Assembly: GCA_901457705.2 (NCBI GenBank)
Contig: LR590083.2
Coordinates: forward strand, 2,542,597-2,606,596
DNA from: Beijerinckiaceae bacterium RH AL1
GTDB lineage: Bacteria; Pseudomonadota; Alphaproteobacteria; Rhizobiales; Beijerinckiaceae
Direction of reading: 5' to 3'
Length of the DNA: 64,000 nt
This document shows, in pieces, positions 8,917 through 18,836 of the stretch (positions are counted from its first letter, which is position 1; the number at the start of each line of letters is the position of its first letter). A program made the position numbers and the translations under genes. Below the pieces are notes generated by a model. The model searched no databases. It worked only from the letters and a program-made list of their open reading frames with translations, and was not told the DNA's origin.

Positions 8917-10142
8917 GCGGCGTCGAGCGCAAGCACCGCGTTGAGCACGACCTGCGTGCCGAGCGCGCAGTGCTCCTTCGAGGCGAACTCGGCGACGTTG
9001 TGGCTGATGCCCTCGCGGCACGGCACGAAGATCATCGTCGTCGGCACCACCCGCGCGACGTAGACGGCATCGTGCGCGGCGCCCGACACGATGTGCCGCC
9101 AGCGCGCGCCGGCCCGCTCGGCGCCCGCTTCGACGCAGGCGATCATCTTTTGATCGAAGCGGACTGCCGGGAATGTGAGCACGCGCTCCATGTCATGATC
9201 GAGACGGAGCGCGGCGGCGGTCTCCGCGAAGAGCGTCTCGAAGCGGCTCGCCATTGCATCGAGCACGCCGTCGTCGGGATGGCGCAGGTCGACGGAAAAG
9301 CGCACCTCGCCGGGAATGACGTTTCGCGAGTTGGGGCTGACCTCGAGCCGCCCGACCGAGGCGACCGCGTCGGGTCCGGCGATGGCGTCCATGGCGACCA
9401 CCAGCTTCGCCGCGCCGACGAGCGCGTTGCGGCGCAACCGCATCGGCGTCGCGCCGGTGTGGCCGGTGCCGCCGCGAAACGTGCAATCGTACCAGCGCGC
9501 GCCCTGCCCGCCCGTCACCACGCCGATCGCCGTACCCTCGGCCTCCAGCACGGGACCCTGCTCGATGTGCAGCTCGAAGAGCGCGCCGAGCTTGCGCGCG
9601 CCGGCCGGCTCCGGCCCGCGATAGCCGATCGCCTCCAGCGCCTCGCCGAAGCTGACGCCCGCCGCATCGCGGCGTCCCCGCGCATAGTCTGGCGTGTAGA
9701 CGCCGGCGAACACCCCCGAGGCCAGCATCGCCGGCGCGAACCGCGCGCCCTCCTCGTTGGTCCAGTTGACGATCTCGAGCGGCGCCTCGGTGACGTAGTC
9801 GGCCTCGGCGAGCACGTGCAGGATCTCGACGCCCGCCAGCACGCCGAGCACCCCGTCGAAGCGGCCGCCGGTCGGCTGCGTGTCGAGATGGCTGCCCACC
9901 GCGATCGGCGGCAGGTCGTCGCGGCGGCCGGCGCGTCGCGCGAACATGTTGCCCATCTCGTCGACGGCGACGCTGCAGCCCAGCGCCTCGCACGCAGCAC
10001 GGAACCAGTCGCGCACCGCGCGGTCCGGCGCGGTCAGCGCCTGGCGGTCGAGCCCGCCGCCGGGGATGGCGCCGAAGGCGGCCGTCTCCTCGATCATGCC
10101 CCACAGGCGCTCGGCATCGACCTTGAGGTTTGGCGGCGACAT
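8913..10142 (-). CDS. M20-type Zn hydrolase, N-carbamoyl-amino-acid hydrolase/allantoate amidohydrolase family
   Basis: 409 residues. Metal ligands of the hydantoinase/carbamoylase family are visible: GSHLDTQP (His85, Asp87), GGRFDG (Asp96), NWTNEEGARF (Glu130-131), ELHIEQGPVLE and, near the C-terminus, SGAAHDAVYVA. Members hydrolyse N-carbamoyl-L-amino acids, allantoate or ureidoglycolate, releasing ammonia and CO2. The ATG at 10142 is taken because it starts the conserved region and has AAGGA upstream. It follows the M20 deacylase gene by 17 bases, in one operon with an MHS transporter, which suggests uptake and breakdown of an N-substituted amino acid. Exact substrate not deducible. Confidence 0.88.
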   Translation of the reverse strand: MSPPNLKVDAERLWGMIEETAAFGAIPGGGLDRQALTAPDRAVRDWFRAACEALGCSVAVDEMGNMFARRAGRRDDLPPIAVGSHLDTQPTGGRFDGVLGVLAGVEILHVLAEADYVTEAPLEIVNWTNEEGARFAPAMLASGVFAGVYTPDYARGRRDAAGVSFGEALEAIGYRGPEPAGARKLGALFELHIEQGPVLEAEGTAIGVVTGGQGARWYDCTFRGGTGHTGATPMRLRRNALVGAAKLVVAMDAIAGPDAVASVGRLEVSPNSRNVIPGEVRFSVDLRHPDDGVLDAMASRFETLFAETAAALRLDHDMERVLTFPAVRFDQKMIACVEAGAERAGARWRHIVSGAAHDAVYVARVVPTTMIFVPCREGISHNVAEFASKEHCALGTQVVLNAVLALDAA

Positions 10143-10159
10143 GCGGGCGATCCTTAAGG

Positions 10160-11446
10160 TCAGGCGATGGGCTCGACGCCGCACCATTCGGCGACGAACA
10201 GCGCGATCGCCGTGGTGATGCGCTGCAGCGAGGCGAGGCTGACGCGCTCGTCGAAGCCGTGGATGCCCTCGCTGGTCGGGCCGTAGCAGAGGGCCGGCAC
10301 CTTGTCGTAGAGCGCGTAGACGCGGGTATCGAGGTAGGCGAGCGAGATCGCGCTGCGCAGCGGCGCACCCGTGGCCGTCTCATGCGCCCGCGCGAGGACC
10401 GCCTCGGCGTCCGACCCCGGCTCCAGAACGTAGCCTTCGGCGAAGAAGCCGTTGAAGGTGACGCGCGGCGGGTTGTTAGAGAGGAGCGCGTCGTCGCGGG
10501 CGAAGGCGGCGACGGCCTGCTCGATCTCGCGCGCCGCCTCGGCCGCCGAGACGCCGGGGTAGTTCGAGATGCGACACTCGAGCCTGCACCACGCCGGCAC
10601 CGACGACGCCCAGTCGCCGCCCTCGATCTTGCCGATGTTGAGGTTGATCGGCTTTGCCTCCTCGGCGAACACGGGATGGTCGGGCTTGCGCGCGTTCCAC
10701 CGCGCCTCGAGCTCGCGCAGCGCGCCGACCACGCGGTAGGCGGCGTCGATGGCATTCGCGCCCTCGCCCATCTCGCGCACATGCGTCGGCCGCCCGCGCA
10801 CCTCGACCTCGAACCACAGCACCCCGACGTTGGCGCGGGTGAGGGTCTCGGCCTGGGGCTCGGGGATCAGCACGGCATCGGCGCGATAGCCGCGCAGATG
10901 CGTCATCAGCGCCCCGTTGCCGGTCGATTCCTCCTCGACCACGGACTGCATCGTCACCGTCGCGGCGGGCTGCAGGCCGATGGCGCGCAGCGCGTCGAGC
11001 GCGAAGAGGTTGGCGGCATGCCCGGCCTTCATGTCGGCGCCGCCGCGGCCGTACATCCAATCGCCCTCGATCACCGGATCGAAGGGCGGATGCGTCCACA
11101 TGTCGGCGGGACCCGGCGGCACGACGTCGACATGCGCCTGCAGGATCAGCGAGCGTCCCGTCTCCTCGCGCGGGCGATGGATGCCGACGACGATCGGCGC
11201 CGCCGAGTGCGTGCCGCTGAACTTGGAGCCGCCGGGATGCGCGGCGATCGCCGCGGGGTCCATCTCGAACCGCTCCATGGCGAGCCCGCGCGCGCGATAG
11301 GTGCGGAAGACGTGGTCCTGCACCGCGTGCTCGTTGCCGCGCGTCGAGGCGAAGCGGACCAACTCCTGCGTATGCGCGACCTGCGCGGGGAAGCCGTCGG
11401 CGACGGCTTGCGTGAGGCGCCGGACGAGCGCGGCATCGAGCGGCAT
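10160..11446 (-). CDS. M20 metallopeptidase/ArgE-DapE-type deacylase
   Basis: 428 residues with the M20 pattern: AHVDVVPPGP (first metal His and Asp), GRGGADMKAG (bridging Asp), VVEEESTGNG (general-base Glu and metal Glu) and a C-terminal GIHGFDERVSL supplying the last His. This group includes acetylornithine deacetylase, succinyl-diaminopimelate desuccinylase and unassigned deacylases. Preceded by GGAG at a good distance. It begins 11 bases after the MHS transporter gene and ends 17 before the carbamoyl-hydrolase-type gene. The context favours catabolism of an imported N-acyl amino acid over arginine or lysine biosynthesis. Confidence 0.87.
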   Translation of the reverse strand: MPLDAALVRRLTQAVADGFPAQVAHTQELVRFASTRGNEHAVQDHVFRTYRARGLAMERFEMDPAAIAAHPGGSKFSGTHSAAPIVVGIHRPREETGRSLILQAHVDVVPPGPADMWTHPPFDPVIEGDWMYGRGGADMKAGHAANLFALDALRAIGLQPAATVTMQSVVEEESTGNGALMTHLRGYRADAVLIPEPQAETLTRANVGVLWFEVEVRGRPTHVREMGEGANAIDAAYRVVGALRELEARWNARKPDHPVFAEEAKPINLNIGKIEGGDWASSVPAWCRLECRISNYPGVSAAEAAREIEQAVAAFARDDALLSNNPPRVTFNGFFAEGYVLEPGSDAEAVLARAHETATGAPLRSAISLAYLDTRVYALYDKVPALCYGPTSEGIHGFDERVSLASLQRITTAIALFVAEWCGVEPIA

Positions 11447-11457
11447 GGAGGCTCCGA

Positions 11458-12774
11458 TCAATCGAAGAAGGCTGCGTCGCTGGCGCGCTGCAGGCGGCGG
11501 AACGGCGCCATGGCGGTGACGCAGACGAAGGACAGGGCGGCCATGGCGGTGGCGAAGGCGGCGATCGGCCACCAGTGGCCGGGAAAGGCGTGGACCAGCA
11601 ACGTGCCGACGAGCGGCGTGAGGCCGCCCGCGATGGCACCGCAGAACTGGTAGGCGATCGAGATCGAGGTGTAGCGCACCCGCGTCGGGAAGCAGCCGGC
11701 GAGATAGCCGGCGACGACGGCATAGAAGGTTGCCGAGCCGACGACATTGAGGCCGAGGCCGAGCGCGATCATCCAGAAATGGCCGGTGTCGACGAGGTGG
11801 AAGAGCGCATACGGCGCGAGCATCGCCCAGACCAGGGCGAGCTGCAGGAACAGGAGCTCGTTGCCGATCGCCTCGGCAAGCCGCGCGCCGATCGGCTGCA
11901 CGATGAATTGCACGACGGCGGCAACGAAGAGCGCATCGAGGATGGTGGCGCGCGGCAGGCCGAGGTCCTTCGTCGCGTAGGCGATCATGAACGTGTTGAA
12001 GAGATAGACCGAGGCGATCCCGATGGTGTTGGCGCCGGTCGCCAGAACGATCGGCGTGAGCGACGTGCGCAGCGCCTCGCCGATGGGCGCACGCGCCGCC
12101 CGCTCCTCGGCGGCGATGCGCTCGAACTCCGGCGTCTCGGCGACGCGCAAGCGGATGACGAAGCCGATGACCAGCATGACGACGCTGGCGAGGAACGGAA
12201 GCCGCCAGCCCCAGGCGAGGAAAGTCTTCGGGTCGAGCAGGCCGGCGGCGCGGAAGGCGAGCAGGGAGAGGATCAGGCCCGCGGGGCTGCCGAGCTGCGC
12301 GAAGGACGCGAAGAACATGCTGCGCCCCTTCGGCGCGTGCTCCGCCGCCAGCAGGACCGCGCCGCCCCACTCCCCGCCGACCGCGACGCCCTGCAGGAGG
12401 CGCAGCGCGACGAGCGCGACCGGCGCCCATGCGCCCACCACCGCGTAGGTCGGCAGGAGGCCGATCGCGATCGTCGCGACGCCCATCATGAGGAGGGTGA
12501 CGACGAGCGCCTTCTTGCGGCCGAAGCGATCGCCGAAGCGGCCGAACACCAGGCCGCCGATCGGTCGCGCAAAAAATCCGGCCGCGAAGGTCCCGAACGA
12601 CGCGAGCGTGCCGACGAAGGCCGACTGGTTGGAGAAGAACAGCGGACCGAAGACGAGGGCCGACGCGGTCGCGTAGACGTAGAAATCGTACCATTCGATC
12701 GAGGTGCCGACGAGCGCGGCGAGCGCCGCGCGCACCGGCTGGGCCGCGCTTGTTTCAATCCGCCCGCTCGTCAC
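11458..12774 (-). CDS. MFS transporter, metabolite:H+ symporter (MHS) group
   Basis: 438 residues with about 12 membrane helices. The first cytoplasmic loop carries the MFS signature GRFGDRFGRKKAL, and the N-terminus GTSIEWYDFYVYATASAL and RLLQGVAVGGEWGGAVLLAAEHAP are hallmarks of the MHS family (ShiA, ProP, KgtP relatives), which import organic acids, betaines or shikimate with protons. The start is GTG with GAGGCGG upstream. It heads a leftward three-gene operon with two metallohydrolases, so it probably imports their substrate. Confidence 0.9.
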   Translation of the reverse strand: MTSGRIETSAAQPVRAALAALVGTSIEWYDFYVYATASALVFGPLFFSNQSAFVGTLASFGTFAAGFFARPIGGLVFGRFGDRFGRKKALVVTLLMMGVATIAIGLLPTYAVVGAWAPVALVALRLLQGVAVGGEWGGAVLLAAEHAPKGRSMFFASFAQLGSPAGLILSLLAFRAAGLLDPKTFLAWGWRLPFLASVVMLVIGFVIRLRVAETPEFERIAAEERAARAPIGEALRTSLTPIVLATGANTIGIASVYLFNTFMIAYATKDLGLPRATILDALFVAAVVQFIVQPIGARLAEAIGNELLFLQLALVWAMLAPYALFHLVDTGHFWMIALGLGLNVVGSATFYAVVAGYLAGCFPTRVRYTSISIAYQFCGAIAGGLTPLVGTLLVHAFPGHWWPIAAFATAMAALSFVCVTAMAPFRRLQRASDAAFFD

Positions 12775-13390
12775 GCCGTCCGCCTCACGTCAGTTCGGGC
12801 TCACGTCTTGCCGCAGAAGATGTTTTGCGTCGAGCGGTTTCGGCGGCGTGACGGCCGATCGCGGAAGGTTTGATCTCTCACTGCGAGGCGGCGCCTGCGT
12901 CGCTGCCGCAACATTCCGCAACGGCTGGCGCAAAGCTAGGCAAGCTGCGGGTGGGGCGTTCGACGGGCTTGAAGCTCGTGTCCGACGACGACGCAGCGTC
13001 GCGGCGAGGACGCGCGAACCTCCCCGCTTGGGGCTTGCCTTAATAGGGGGCCACAATTAGCCCCAAGGCTATCCCAGGTGCGTGCTAGCATGCGGTGGAC
13101 ATGCCATTTCACAATTCAATACAGTATCAGCTGCCTCTACTACCTCTATACTAGCTGCGACCAGAAAAAGAGGGGTCATTCGGCTTCAAGCTGCCGCAGC
13201 CGATCTCTCCTGAAACCGCCCGGCTGCCCCTTGCCGCCCCCTCCTCATCCCCCTGTGATCTTCCTCCGCGCTTCAGCTTTATGTGATAGAAGCGCCGAGA
13301 GGGGGATCAGGTGGTCCGGACGGGCCGCCACACAACGCTGGAATAGGCGGAAGGTCCTGCGGGCGCGGTGAAGAAGGGCAAGGGATAGCG
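12775..13390. other. 616-bp intergenic region between divergent transporter and response-regulator genes
   Basis: No convincing gene is seen. The part from about 13090 to 13170 is clearly less GC-rich than the surroundings and probably holds promoters, including repeats of CCTCTA. The region separates the leftward MHS operon from the rightward two-component system and so must contain promoters for both. A long inverted repeat lies at 13027-13067 (separate entry). Confidence 0.6.
13027..13067. repeat. 9-bp inverted repeat with 23-base spacer
   Basis: CTTGGGGCT at 13027-13035 is the exact complement of AGCCCCAAG at 13059-13067. The 23-base spacer includes an AT-rich TTAAT and a run of five G. 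It could be an operator for a dimeric regulator or part of a folded leader RNA for either flanking operon. No T-tract follows, so it is not an obvious terminator. Confidence 0.5.
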
Positions 13391-14074
13391 ATGCACGCCG
13401 ACCGACGCGGCATCCTGCTGTACGAGGACGACGTCGCCCTCGCCGAACAGATCGTCGCCGCCTTCAAGGACGAGGGACTTGCCATCGCGCCGGCTGCCAC
13501 ACGTCACGACGTCACGACCGCCGTCGAGAGCGAGGCCGTCTCGGCGCTCATCATGGATCGCATGGTCGGCGACGTCGACAGCCTCACCTTGCTCGAGGAG
13601 CTGCGCGGTGCAGGACACCGGGTGCCCGTCGTGGTGATTTCCTCCCTCGCCACGGTCGACGAGCGGATCCGCGGGCTGAAGGCCGGCGGCGACGACTACC
13701 TGACGAAGCCCTTCGCGATGGGCGAGTTGATCGCCCGGGTCGAGGCGGTGCGGCGCCGCGCCGACGACGACCGCCGCATCAGTCTCAAGGTCGGCCCGCT
13801 CGCCATGGACCTCATCGCGAAGACCGTCCACCGCGGGGCTCGCGAGCTCGACCTGCTGCCGCGCGAGTTCAGCCTGCTCGAGTACCTGATGCGCAACGCC
13901 AACCAGGTGGTGACGCGCGCGATGCTGCTCGAGAACGTGTGGCACTACAATGCCGCCGCCCAGACAAATGTCGTCGACGTCCATGTCGGCAACCTTCGCC
14001 GCAAGGTCGATGGCGAGGGCGAGGTGAAGCTCATCAACAGCGTGCGTGGTCTTGGCTTCCGGCTCGACGCCTAG
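13391..14074 (+). CDS. OmpR-family response regulator
   Basis: 227 residues: an N-terminal receiver (acidic pocket YEDD, phosphoacceptor Asp56 in IMDRMVGD, conserved Lys106 in LTKPF) and a C-terminal winged helix of the OmpR/PhoB type (LLPREFSLLEYLMRNANQVV, then VDVHVGNLRRKVD and SVRGLGFRL). The ATG at 13391 has AGGGA upstream and begins directly before the first beta-strand. The kinase gene overlaps its 3' end by 29 bases. The RND pump operon follows on the same strand, so the pair probably controls it. Confidence 0.92.
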   Translation: MHADRRGILLYEDDVALAEQIVAAFKDEGLAIAPAATRHDVTTAVESEAVSALIMDRMVGDVDSLTLLEELRGAGHRVPVVVISSLATVDERIRGLKAGGDDYLTKPFAMGELIARVEAVRRRADDDRRISLKVGPLAMDLIAKTVHRGARELDLLPREFSLLEYLMRNANQVVTRAMLLENVWHYNAAAQTNVVDVHVGNLRRKVDGEGEVKLINSVRGLGFRLDA

Positions 14075-15476
14075 GGCGATAGCCTCGATCGTCCGATCGG
14101 GCCCCTTCAAGGTCGCCCTCGTCTTCGCTGGCGCGGTGACGATCACGACCTACGTCCTGCTCGCGCTCATCTACCTCAACTTCGCCTCCTCGAACGAGCG
14201 GCTGGTGAGCGGCATCTTCGAGAACGAGATCCTCACCACCGAGAACACGCCGATCGACCAGCTGAAGCGGCAGCTTTCGCTGCGGCTGACGCAGGACATC
14301 CGGATGCTCGACTACGTCGGGCTCTATGATGCCGACGGACGCATGACCTTCGGCAACGTCGCGCCGGAGATCCACGTCCCCCTGGACGGCAAGGCCCACC
14401 TCATCTACGCGCGGCCGCTGAACCCCGACGAGACCGGGCCGGAAAAGGCCTTGTTCGTCGCCGTCCGTCGGCGCGACGGCGGCGTCCTCGTGCTGGGTCG
14501 CAGCCTGGTCTATGCGGACGAGCTGCAGGCCTCGATGCTCAGAGGCGCGGCCTGGGCGCTCGCGCCTGTGGTCCTGCTGGCGCTGCTCACCGGCGCGATC
14601 GTCAGCCTGCGTGCCTCGAAGCGGCTGGCCGAGCTCCGCGACGCCATCAACCGCGTGATGCAGGGCGACCTCCACGCCAGGCTTCCGGCCCGCGGCACCA
14701 CCGACGACATCGACGCGCTGGTCCGCTCGGTGAACCAAATGCTCGACGAGATCGTCCGCCTCCTGCAGCAGATCAAGAGCGTCGGCGACAACATCGCCCA
14801 CGACCTGCGCGCCCCACTCGCGGTGATGCGGGCGCGCCTCGAGCGCGGGCTCGCCGGCTCGTCGGAAGAACAGCTGCGCGAGCTGACGAGCGAGGCGCTC
14901 GGCGATCTCCAGCGCGCCATGACGACGGTGACCGCCCTCCTCCGCATCTCCGAGCTGGAGGGCGGCCTGCGGCGCAGCGCCTTCGACGCGGTCGACCTCG
15001 CCCTCGTGTGTCGCGATGCCCACGAGCTCTACGAGCCGCTCGCCGAGGCGAAGGGCGTCAGCCTCACCCTCGAGGCGCCGCACCCCGTGCCCGTGACAGG
15101 GGACGGCGATCTCCTGCGCGAGGCTTTGGCCAACCTCGTCGACAATGCCGTGAAGTTCACGCCGGCCGGCGGCCGCGTCGCGATCGTCTGCGGCGGCCCG
15201 GAGGCGCTGGTCAGGGTCGCGGACACCGGGCCCGGCATCGCGCCTGGCGAGCGCGACAAGATCCACAAGCGCTTCTACCGCGCGCAGGGGACGCGCCACG
15301 TGCCCGGCGTCGGGCTCGGGCTCAGCATGGCGACGACGATCGTCGAGATGCACGGCTTCGGATTGCGGATCGGCGACAATGATCCCGGCAGCATCTTCGA
15401 TATAACGGCCGCACCGACCCCGACACCGTCAAGTTCTGTCACATTACCGACAAGAAAGGCGCCAGTGACGGCCTGA
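14046..15476 (+). CDS. Sensor histidine kinase
   Basis: 476 residues. A first membrane helix near residues 20-42, a roughly 120-residue extracytoplasmic sensor segment, a second helix near 167-190, a HAMP linker (SKRLAELRDAINRVMQGD), a dimerisation domain with the phospho-accepting His in DNIAHDLRAPLAV, and an ATPase domain with N box (NLVDNAVKFT), G1 (DTGPGIA) and G2 (GVGLGLSM). The GTG start lies inside the response-regulator gene, implying translational coupling. The ligand is unknown. The Pro/Thr/Ser-rich end is an extension past the kinase core. Confidence 0.92.
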   Translation: MVLASGSTPRAIASIVRSGPFKVALVFAGAVTITTYVLLALIYLNFASSNERLVSGIFENEILTTENTPIDQLKRQLSLRLTQDIRMLDYVGLYDADGRMTFGNVAPEIHVPLDGKAHLIYARPLNPDETGPEKALFVAVRRRDGGVLVLGRSLVYADELQASMLRGAAWALAPVVLLALLTGAIVSLRASKRLAELRDAINRVMQGDLHARLPARGTTDDIDALVRSVNQMLDEIVRLLQQIKSVGDNIAHDLRAPLAVMRARLERGLAGSSEEQLRELTSEALGDLQRAMTTVTALLRISELEGGLRRSAFDAVDLALVCRDAHELYEPLAEAKGVSLTLEAPHPVPVTGDGDLLREALANLVDNAVKFTPAGGRVAIVCGGPEALVRVADTGPGIAPGERDKIHKRFYRAQGTRHVPGVGLGLSMATTIVEMHGFGLRIGDNDPGSIFDITAAPTPTPSSSVTLPTRKAPVTA

Positions 15477-15656
15477 CCGGCACGCGCCGCTTTCTAAATT
15501 AGAACTTAATGGCAGCCCGCACCGACGCTTGTTAGCTGCACTCGGCGCTGCCGAACGGTCATCGACCCCGCCTTGGCCCGTGCCAGCCCACACCGGTGCT
15601 TCCTGGGAGCGGCCGGCCCTGGATCGCCGCTCGCAAGGAAGACGTGAAGCCGACCC

Positions 15657-18600
15657 ATGCTGGCGATCGTTCGTATAGCGCTGTCGCGCCCCTACACGTT
15701 CGTCGTCATGGCGATGCTGATCCTGATCTTCGGGGTCATGGCGTGGAAGAAGACGCCGACCGACATCTTCCCGAACATCGGCATCCCGGTCGTCAGCGCG
15801 GTGTGGACCTACAACGGCCTGCCGCCCGACGAGATGTCCGGCCGCATCATCTACTACTACGAGCGGACGCTCAGCTCGCAGGTCAACGACATCCAGCACA
15901 TCGAGTCGCAGTCGCTGTCCGGCTACGGCGTCGTGAAGGTGTTCTTCCAGCCGACCGTCGACATCAACACCGCGATCGCCCAGATCACCGCCGCCTCGCA
16001 GACCGTGCTGAAGCTGCTGCCGCCGGGCGTCACGCCGCCTTACGTGCTGGTCTTCAACGCCTCGAGCGTGCCGATCCTCCAGCTCGCGCTCTCCAGCACG
16101 ACCGTATCGCAGACGGCGCTCGCCGACGTGGCGCAGAACTTCATCCGGCCGCAGCTCGCGACCGTCGCCGGCGCGGCGGTGCCGTCGCCCTACGGCGGCA
16201 AGGTCCGCCAGGTCCAGGTCGATCTCGATCCGAAGAAGCTCGAGGCCTACCGGGTGTCGGCGACCGCCGTGACGAACGCGCTCGCCCAGGAGAATCTCAT
16301 CACGCCGGTCGGCACGCAGAAGATCGGCGAGTTCGAGTATGTCGTCGCCCTCAACGATGCGCCGAAGGCCATCGCCGAGCTTAACGACCTGCCGATCAAG
16401 AGCGTCGACCACACCGTCGTCTACATCCGCGACGTCGCGTTCGTGCACGACGGCAGCCCGCCGCAGACCAACATCGTCCACGTCGACGGCAAGAACGCCG
16501 TGCTGATGACGATCCAGAAGGCAGGCTCCGCCTCGACGCTCGACGTCATCAACGGCGTCAAGGCGCTCCTGCCGAAGATCGAGGCCGGGCTTCCGCCGGG
16601 CATCGTGCTGACCGCCGTCGGCGACCAGTCCGCCTTCGTCAACGAGGCGGTGTCGGGCGTGCTGCGCGAGGGCATCATCGCCGCCGCGCTCACCGGCCTG
16701 ATGATCCTCGTCTTCCTCGGCAGCTGGCGCTCGACGCTCATCATCACGATCTCGATTCCGCTCGCCATCCTGTTCTCGGTCGCCGTGCTCTCGGTGCTCG
16801 GCGAGACGATCAACGTGATGACGCTGGGCGGCCTGGCGCTCGCGGTCGGCATCCTCGTCGACGACGCGACGGTGACGATCGAGAACATCAACTGGCATCT
16901 CGAGCAGGGCAAGGCGACGCGCGACGCGATCATGGACGGCGCGCGCCAGATCGTGCTGCCGGCGACGGTGTCGCTTCTATGCATCTGCATCGTCTTCGTG
17001 CCGATGTTCAGCCTCGGCGGCGTCGCCGGCTTCCTGTTCAAGCCGATGGCCGAGGCGGTGATCTTCGCCCTTATCGGCTCCTACATCCTGTCGCGGACGC
17101 TCGTTCCGACCATCGCCAACTACCTGCTGAAGGCGCACGATCCGCACGAGGCGCACGGCGCGAAGCCGTCGCGCAATCCCCTTGTCCGCTTCCAGCGCGG
17201 CTTCGAGCGCCGCTTCGAGGCGCTGCGGTCGATCTATCGCTCGCTCCTGATCATGGCGATGGGCGCGAGCTGGCGCTTCGTTGCGGGGTTCCTCGTCGTG
17301 GTCGCGGTGTCGTTCGCGCTGGCCCCCTACCTCGGCCAGAACTTCTTCCCGCCGGTCCAGTCGCCGCAGATCAAGCTGCACGTGCGGGCGCCGACCGGGA
17401 CGCGTATCGAGCAGACGGCAAAGCTCGTCCACCAGGTCGAGGATGTCCTGCGCGACCTGGTGCCGCCGCACGGCATCGAGTCCATCGTCGACAATATCGG
17501 GATGCCGATTTCCGGCATCAACGTCGCCTACGGCAACTCCGGCACGATCGGCGTCGAGGACACCGACATCCTCGTCACCCTCGCCAACGACCTCGCGCCG
17601 CGGACGCGCGAGCTCGTCAACGAGATGCGCGCCAAGCTGCCGGCGGCGTTTCCGGGCACGTCCTTCGCCTTCCTGCCGGCCGACATCGTCAGCCAGATCC
17701 TGAACTTCGGCCTGCCGGCGCCGATCGACGTGCAGGTGATCGGCAACAAGGCGAAGGAGAACCGCGCCTACGCCGATCGCATCTACCGCAAGATCGCGCG
17801 GGTGCCGGGCATCGCCGACGCCCGCATCCAGCAGGTCTTCAACAATCCGACGATGGCGGTGAACGTCGACCGATCGTTCGCGAGCCAGATCGGGCTGACA
17901 GAGCAGGAGGTCACGCGCAACCTGCAGGTCTCGCTCGCCGGCAGCATGCAGACCCAGCCGACCTTCTGGTTGAACCCCAAGACGGGCGTGTCGTACCCCA
18001 TCTCCGTGCAGACGCCGCAATACTGGATCAAGTCCATGAGCGATCTCGGGAACGTGCAGGTCGACGGCGCGAACGGCGTGATGCCGCTGGCCGCGGCCGC
18101 CTCGTTCGAGCGCGGCGCGACGCCGGCGATCGTCTCGCACTACAACGTGCAGCCGACGATCGACATCTACGCAACGACCCACGGGCGCGATCTCGGCGCG
18201 GTCGCCGCCGACATCCAGAAGGTGCTCGACGAGACCGCCAGGGACGTGCCGCCCGGCTCGACCGTCGTGCTGCGCGGCCAGGTCACCACGATGACGGCGG
18301 CCTACACGCAGCTGATCGAGGGCCTCGCGCTCGCCGTCGTGCTCATCTACCTGCTCATCGTCGTCAACTTCCAGTCCTGGCTCGACCCCTTCGTCATCGT
18401 CAGCGCACTGCCGGCGGCGCTCGCCGGGATCGTGTGGATGCTGTTCCTCTCGCACACGACGCTGTCCGTGCCGGCGCTGACGGGCGCGATCATGTGCATG
18501 GGCGTGGCGACGGCGAACTCCATCCTGGTCGTCAGCTTCGCGCGCGAGCAGCTGGCGAGCGGCCTCTCGCCGCTCGATGCCGCCATCGAGGCCGGCTTCA

Positions 18601-18836
18601 CGCGCTTCCGCCCGGTGCTGATGACGGCGCTCGCAATGATCATCGGCATGCTGCCGATGTCCCTCAGCGTCGACCAGAACGCGCCGCTCGGCCGCGCGGT
18701 CATCGGCGGCCTGATCTGCTCGACGATCGCCACCCTGCTCTTCGTGCCCGTCGTCTTCAAGATGGTGCATGCGCGCTCGGGCACGACCGAAAAGGACGCC
18801 GAGCCAACCCATGGAGCCCTCGCCGCGCATGCCTGA
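15657..18836 (+). CDS. RND-family efflux pump, inner-membrane subunit
   Basis: 1059 residues, the normal length for AcrB-type pumps. Helix 1 lies at about 12-30, then a large periplasmic loop, a helix bundle containing GGLALAVGILVDDATVTIEN near residue 400 with the adjacent acidic residues used for proton relay, a second periplasmic loop, and a final helix bundle ending before residue 1040. The pattern fits the HAE1/hydrophobe-amphiphile group rather than heavy-metal pumps. The gene lies about 180 bp after the sensor kinase and overlaps the adaptor gene. Unusually, the pump gene precedes its adaptor. Confidence 0.92.
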   Translation: MLAIVRIALSRPYTFVVMAMLILIFGVMAWKKTPTDIFPNIGIPVVSAVWTYNGLPPDEMSGRIIYYYERTLSSQVNDIQHIESQSLSGYGVVKVFFQPTVDINTAIAQITAASQTVLKLLPPGVTPPYVLVFNASSVPILQLALSSTTVSQTALADVAQNFIRPQLATVAGAAVPSPYGGKVRQVQVDLDPKKLEAYRVSATAVTNALAQENLITPVGTQKIGEFEYVVALNDAPKAIAELNDLPIKSVDHTVVYIRDVAFVHDGSPPQTNIVHVDGKNAVLMTIQKAGSASTLDVINGVKALLPKIEAGLPPGIVLTAVGDQSAFVNEAVSGVLREGIIAAALTGLMILVFLGSWRSTLIITISIPLAILFSVAVLSVLGETINVMTLGGLALAVGILVDDATVTIENINWHLEQGKATRDAIMDGARQIVLPATVSLLCICIVFVPMFSLGGVAGFLFKPMAEAVIFALIGSYILSRTLVPTIANYLLKAHDPHEAHGAKPSRNPLVRFQRGFERRFEALRSIYRSLLIMAMGASWRFVAGFLVVVAVSFALAPYLGQNFFPPVQSPQIKLHVRAPTGTRIEQTAKLVHQVEDVLRDLVPPHGIESIVDNIGMPISGINVAYGNSGTIGVEDTDILVTLANDLAPRTRELVNEMRAKLPAAFPGTSFAFLPADIVSQILNFGLPAPIDVQVIGNKAKENRAYADRIYRKIARVPGIADARIQQVFNNPTMAVNVDRSFASQIGLTEQEVTRNLQVSLAGSMQTQPTFWLNPKTGVSYPISVQTPQYWIKSMSDLGNVQVDGANGVMPLAAAASFERGATPAIVSHYNVQPTIDIYATTHGRDLGAVAADIQKVLDETARDVPPGSTVVLRGQVTTMTAAYTQLIEGLALAVVLIYLLIVVNFQSWLDPFVIVSALPAALAGIVWMLFLSHTTLSVPALTGAIMCMGVATANSILVVSFAREQLASGLSPLDAAIEAGFTRFRPVLMTALAMIIGMLPMSLSVDQNAPLGRAVIGGLICSTIATLLFVPVVFKMVHARSGTTEKDAEPTHGALAAHA

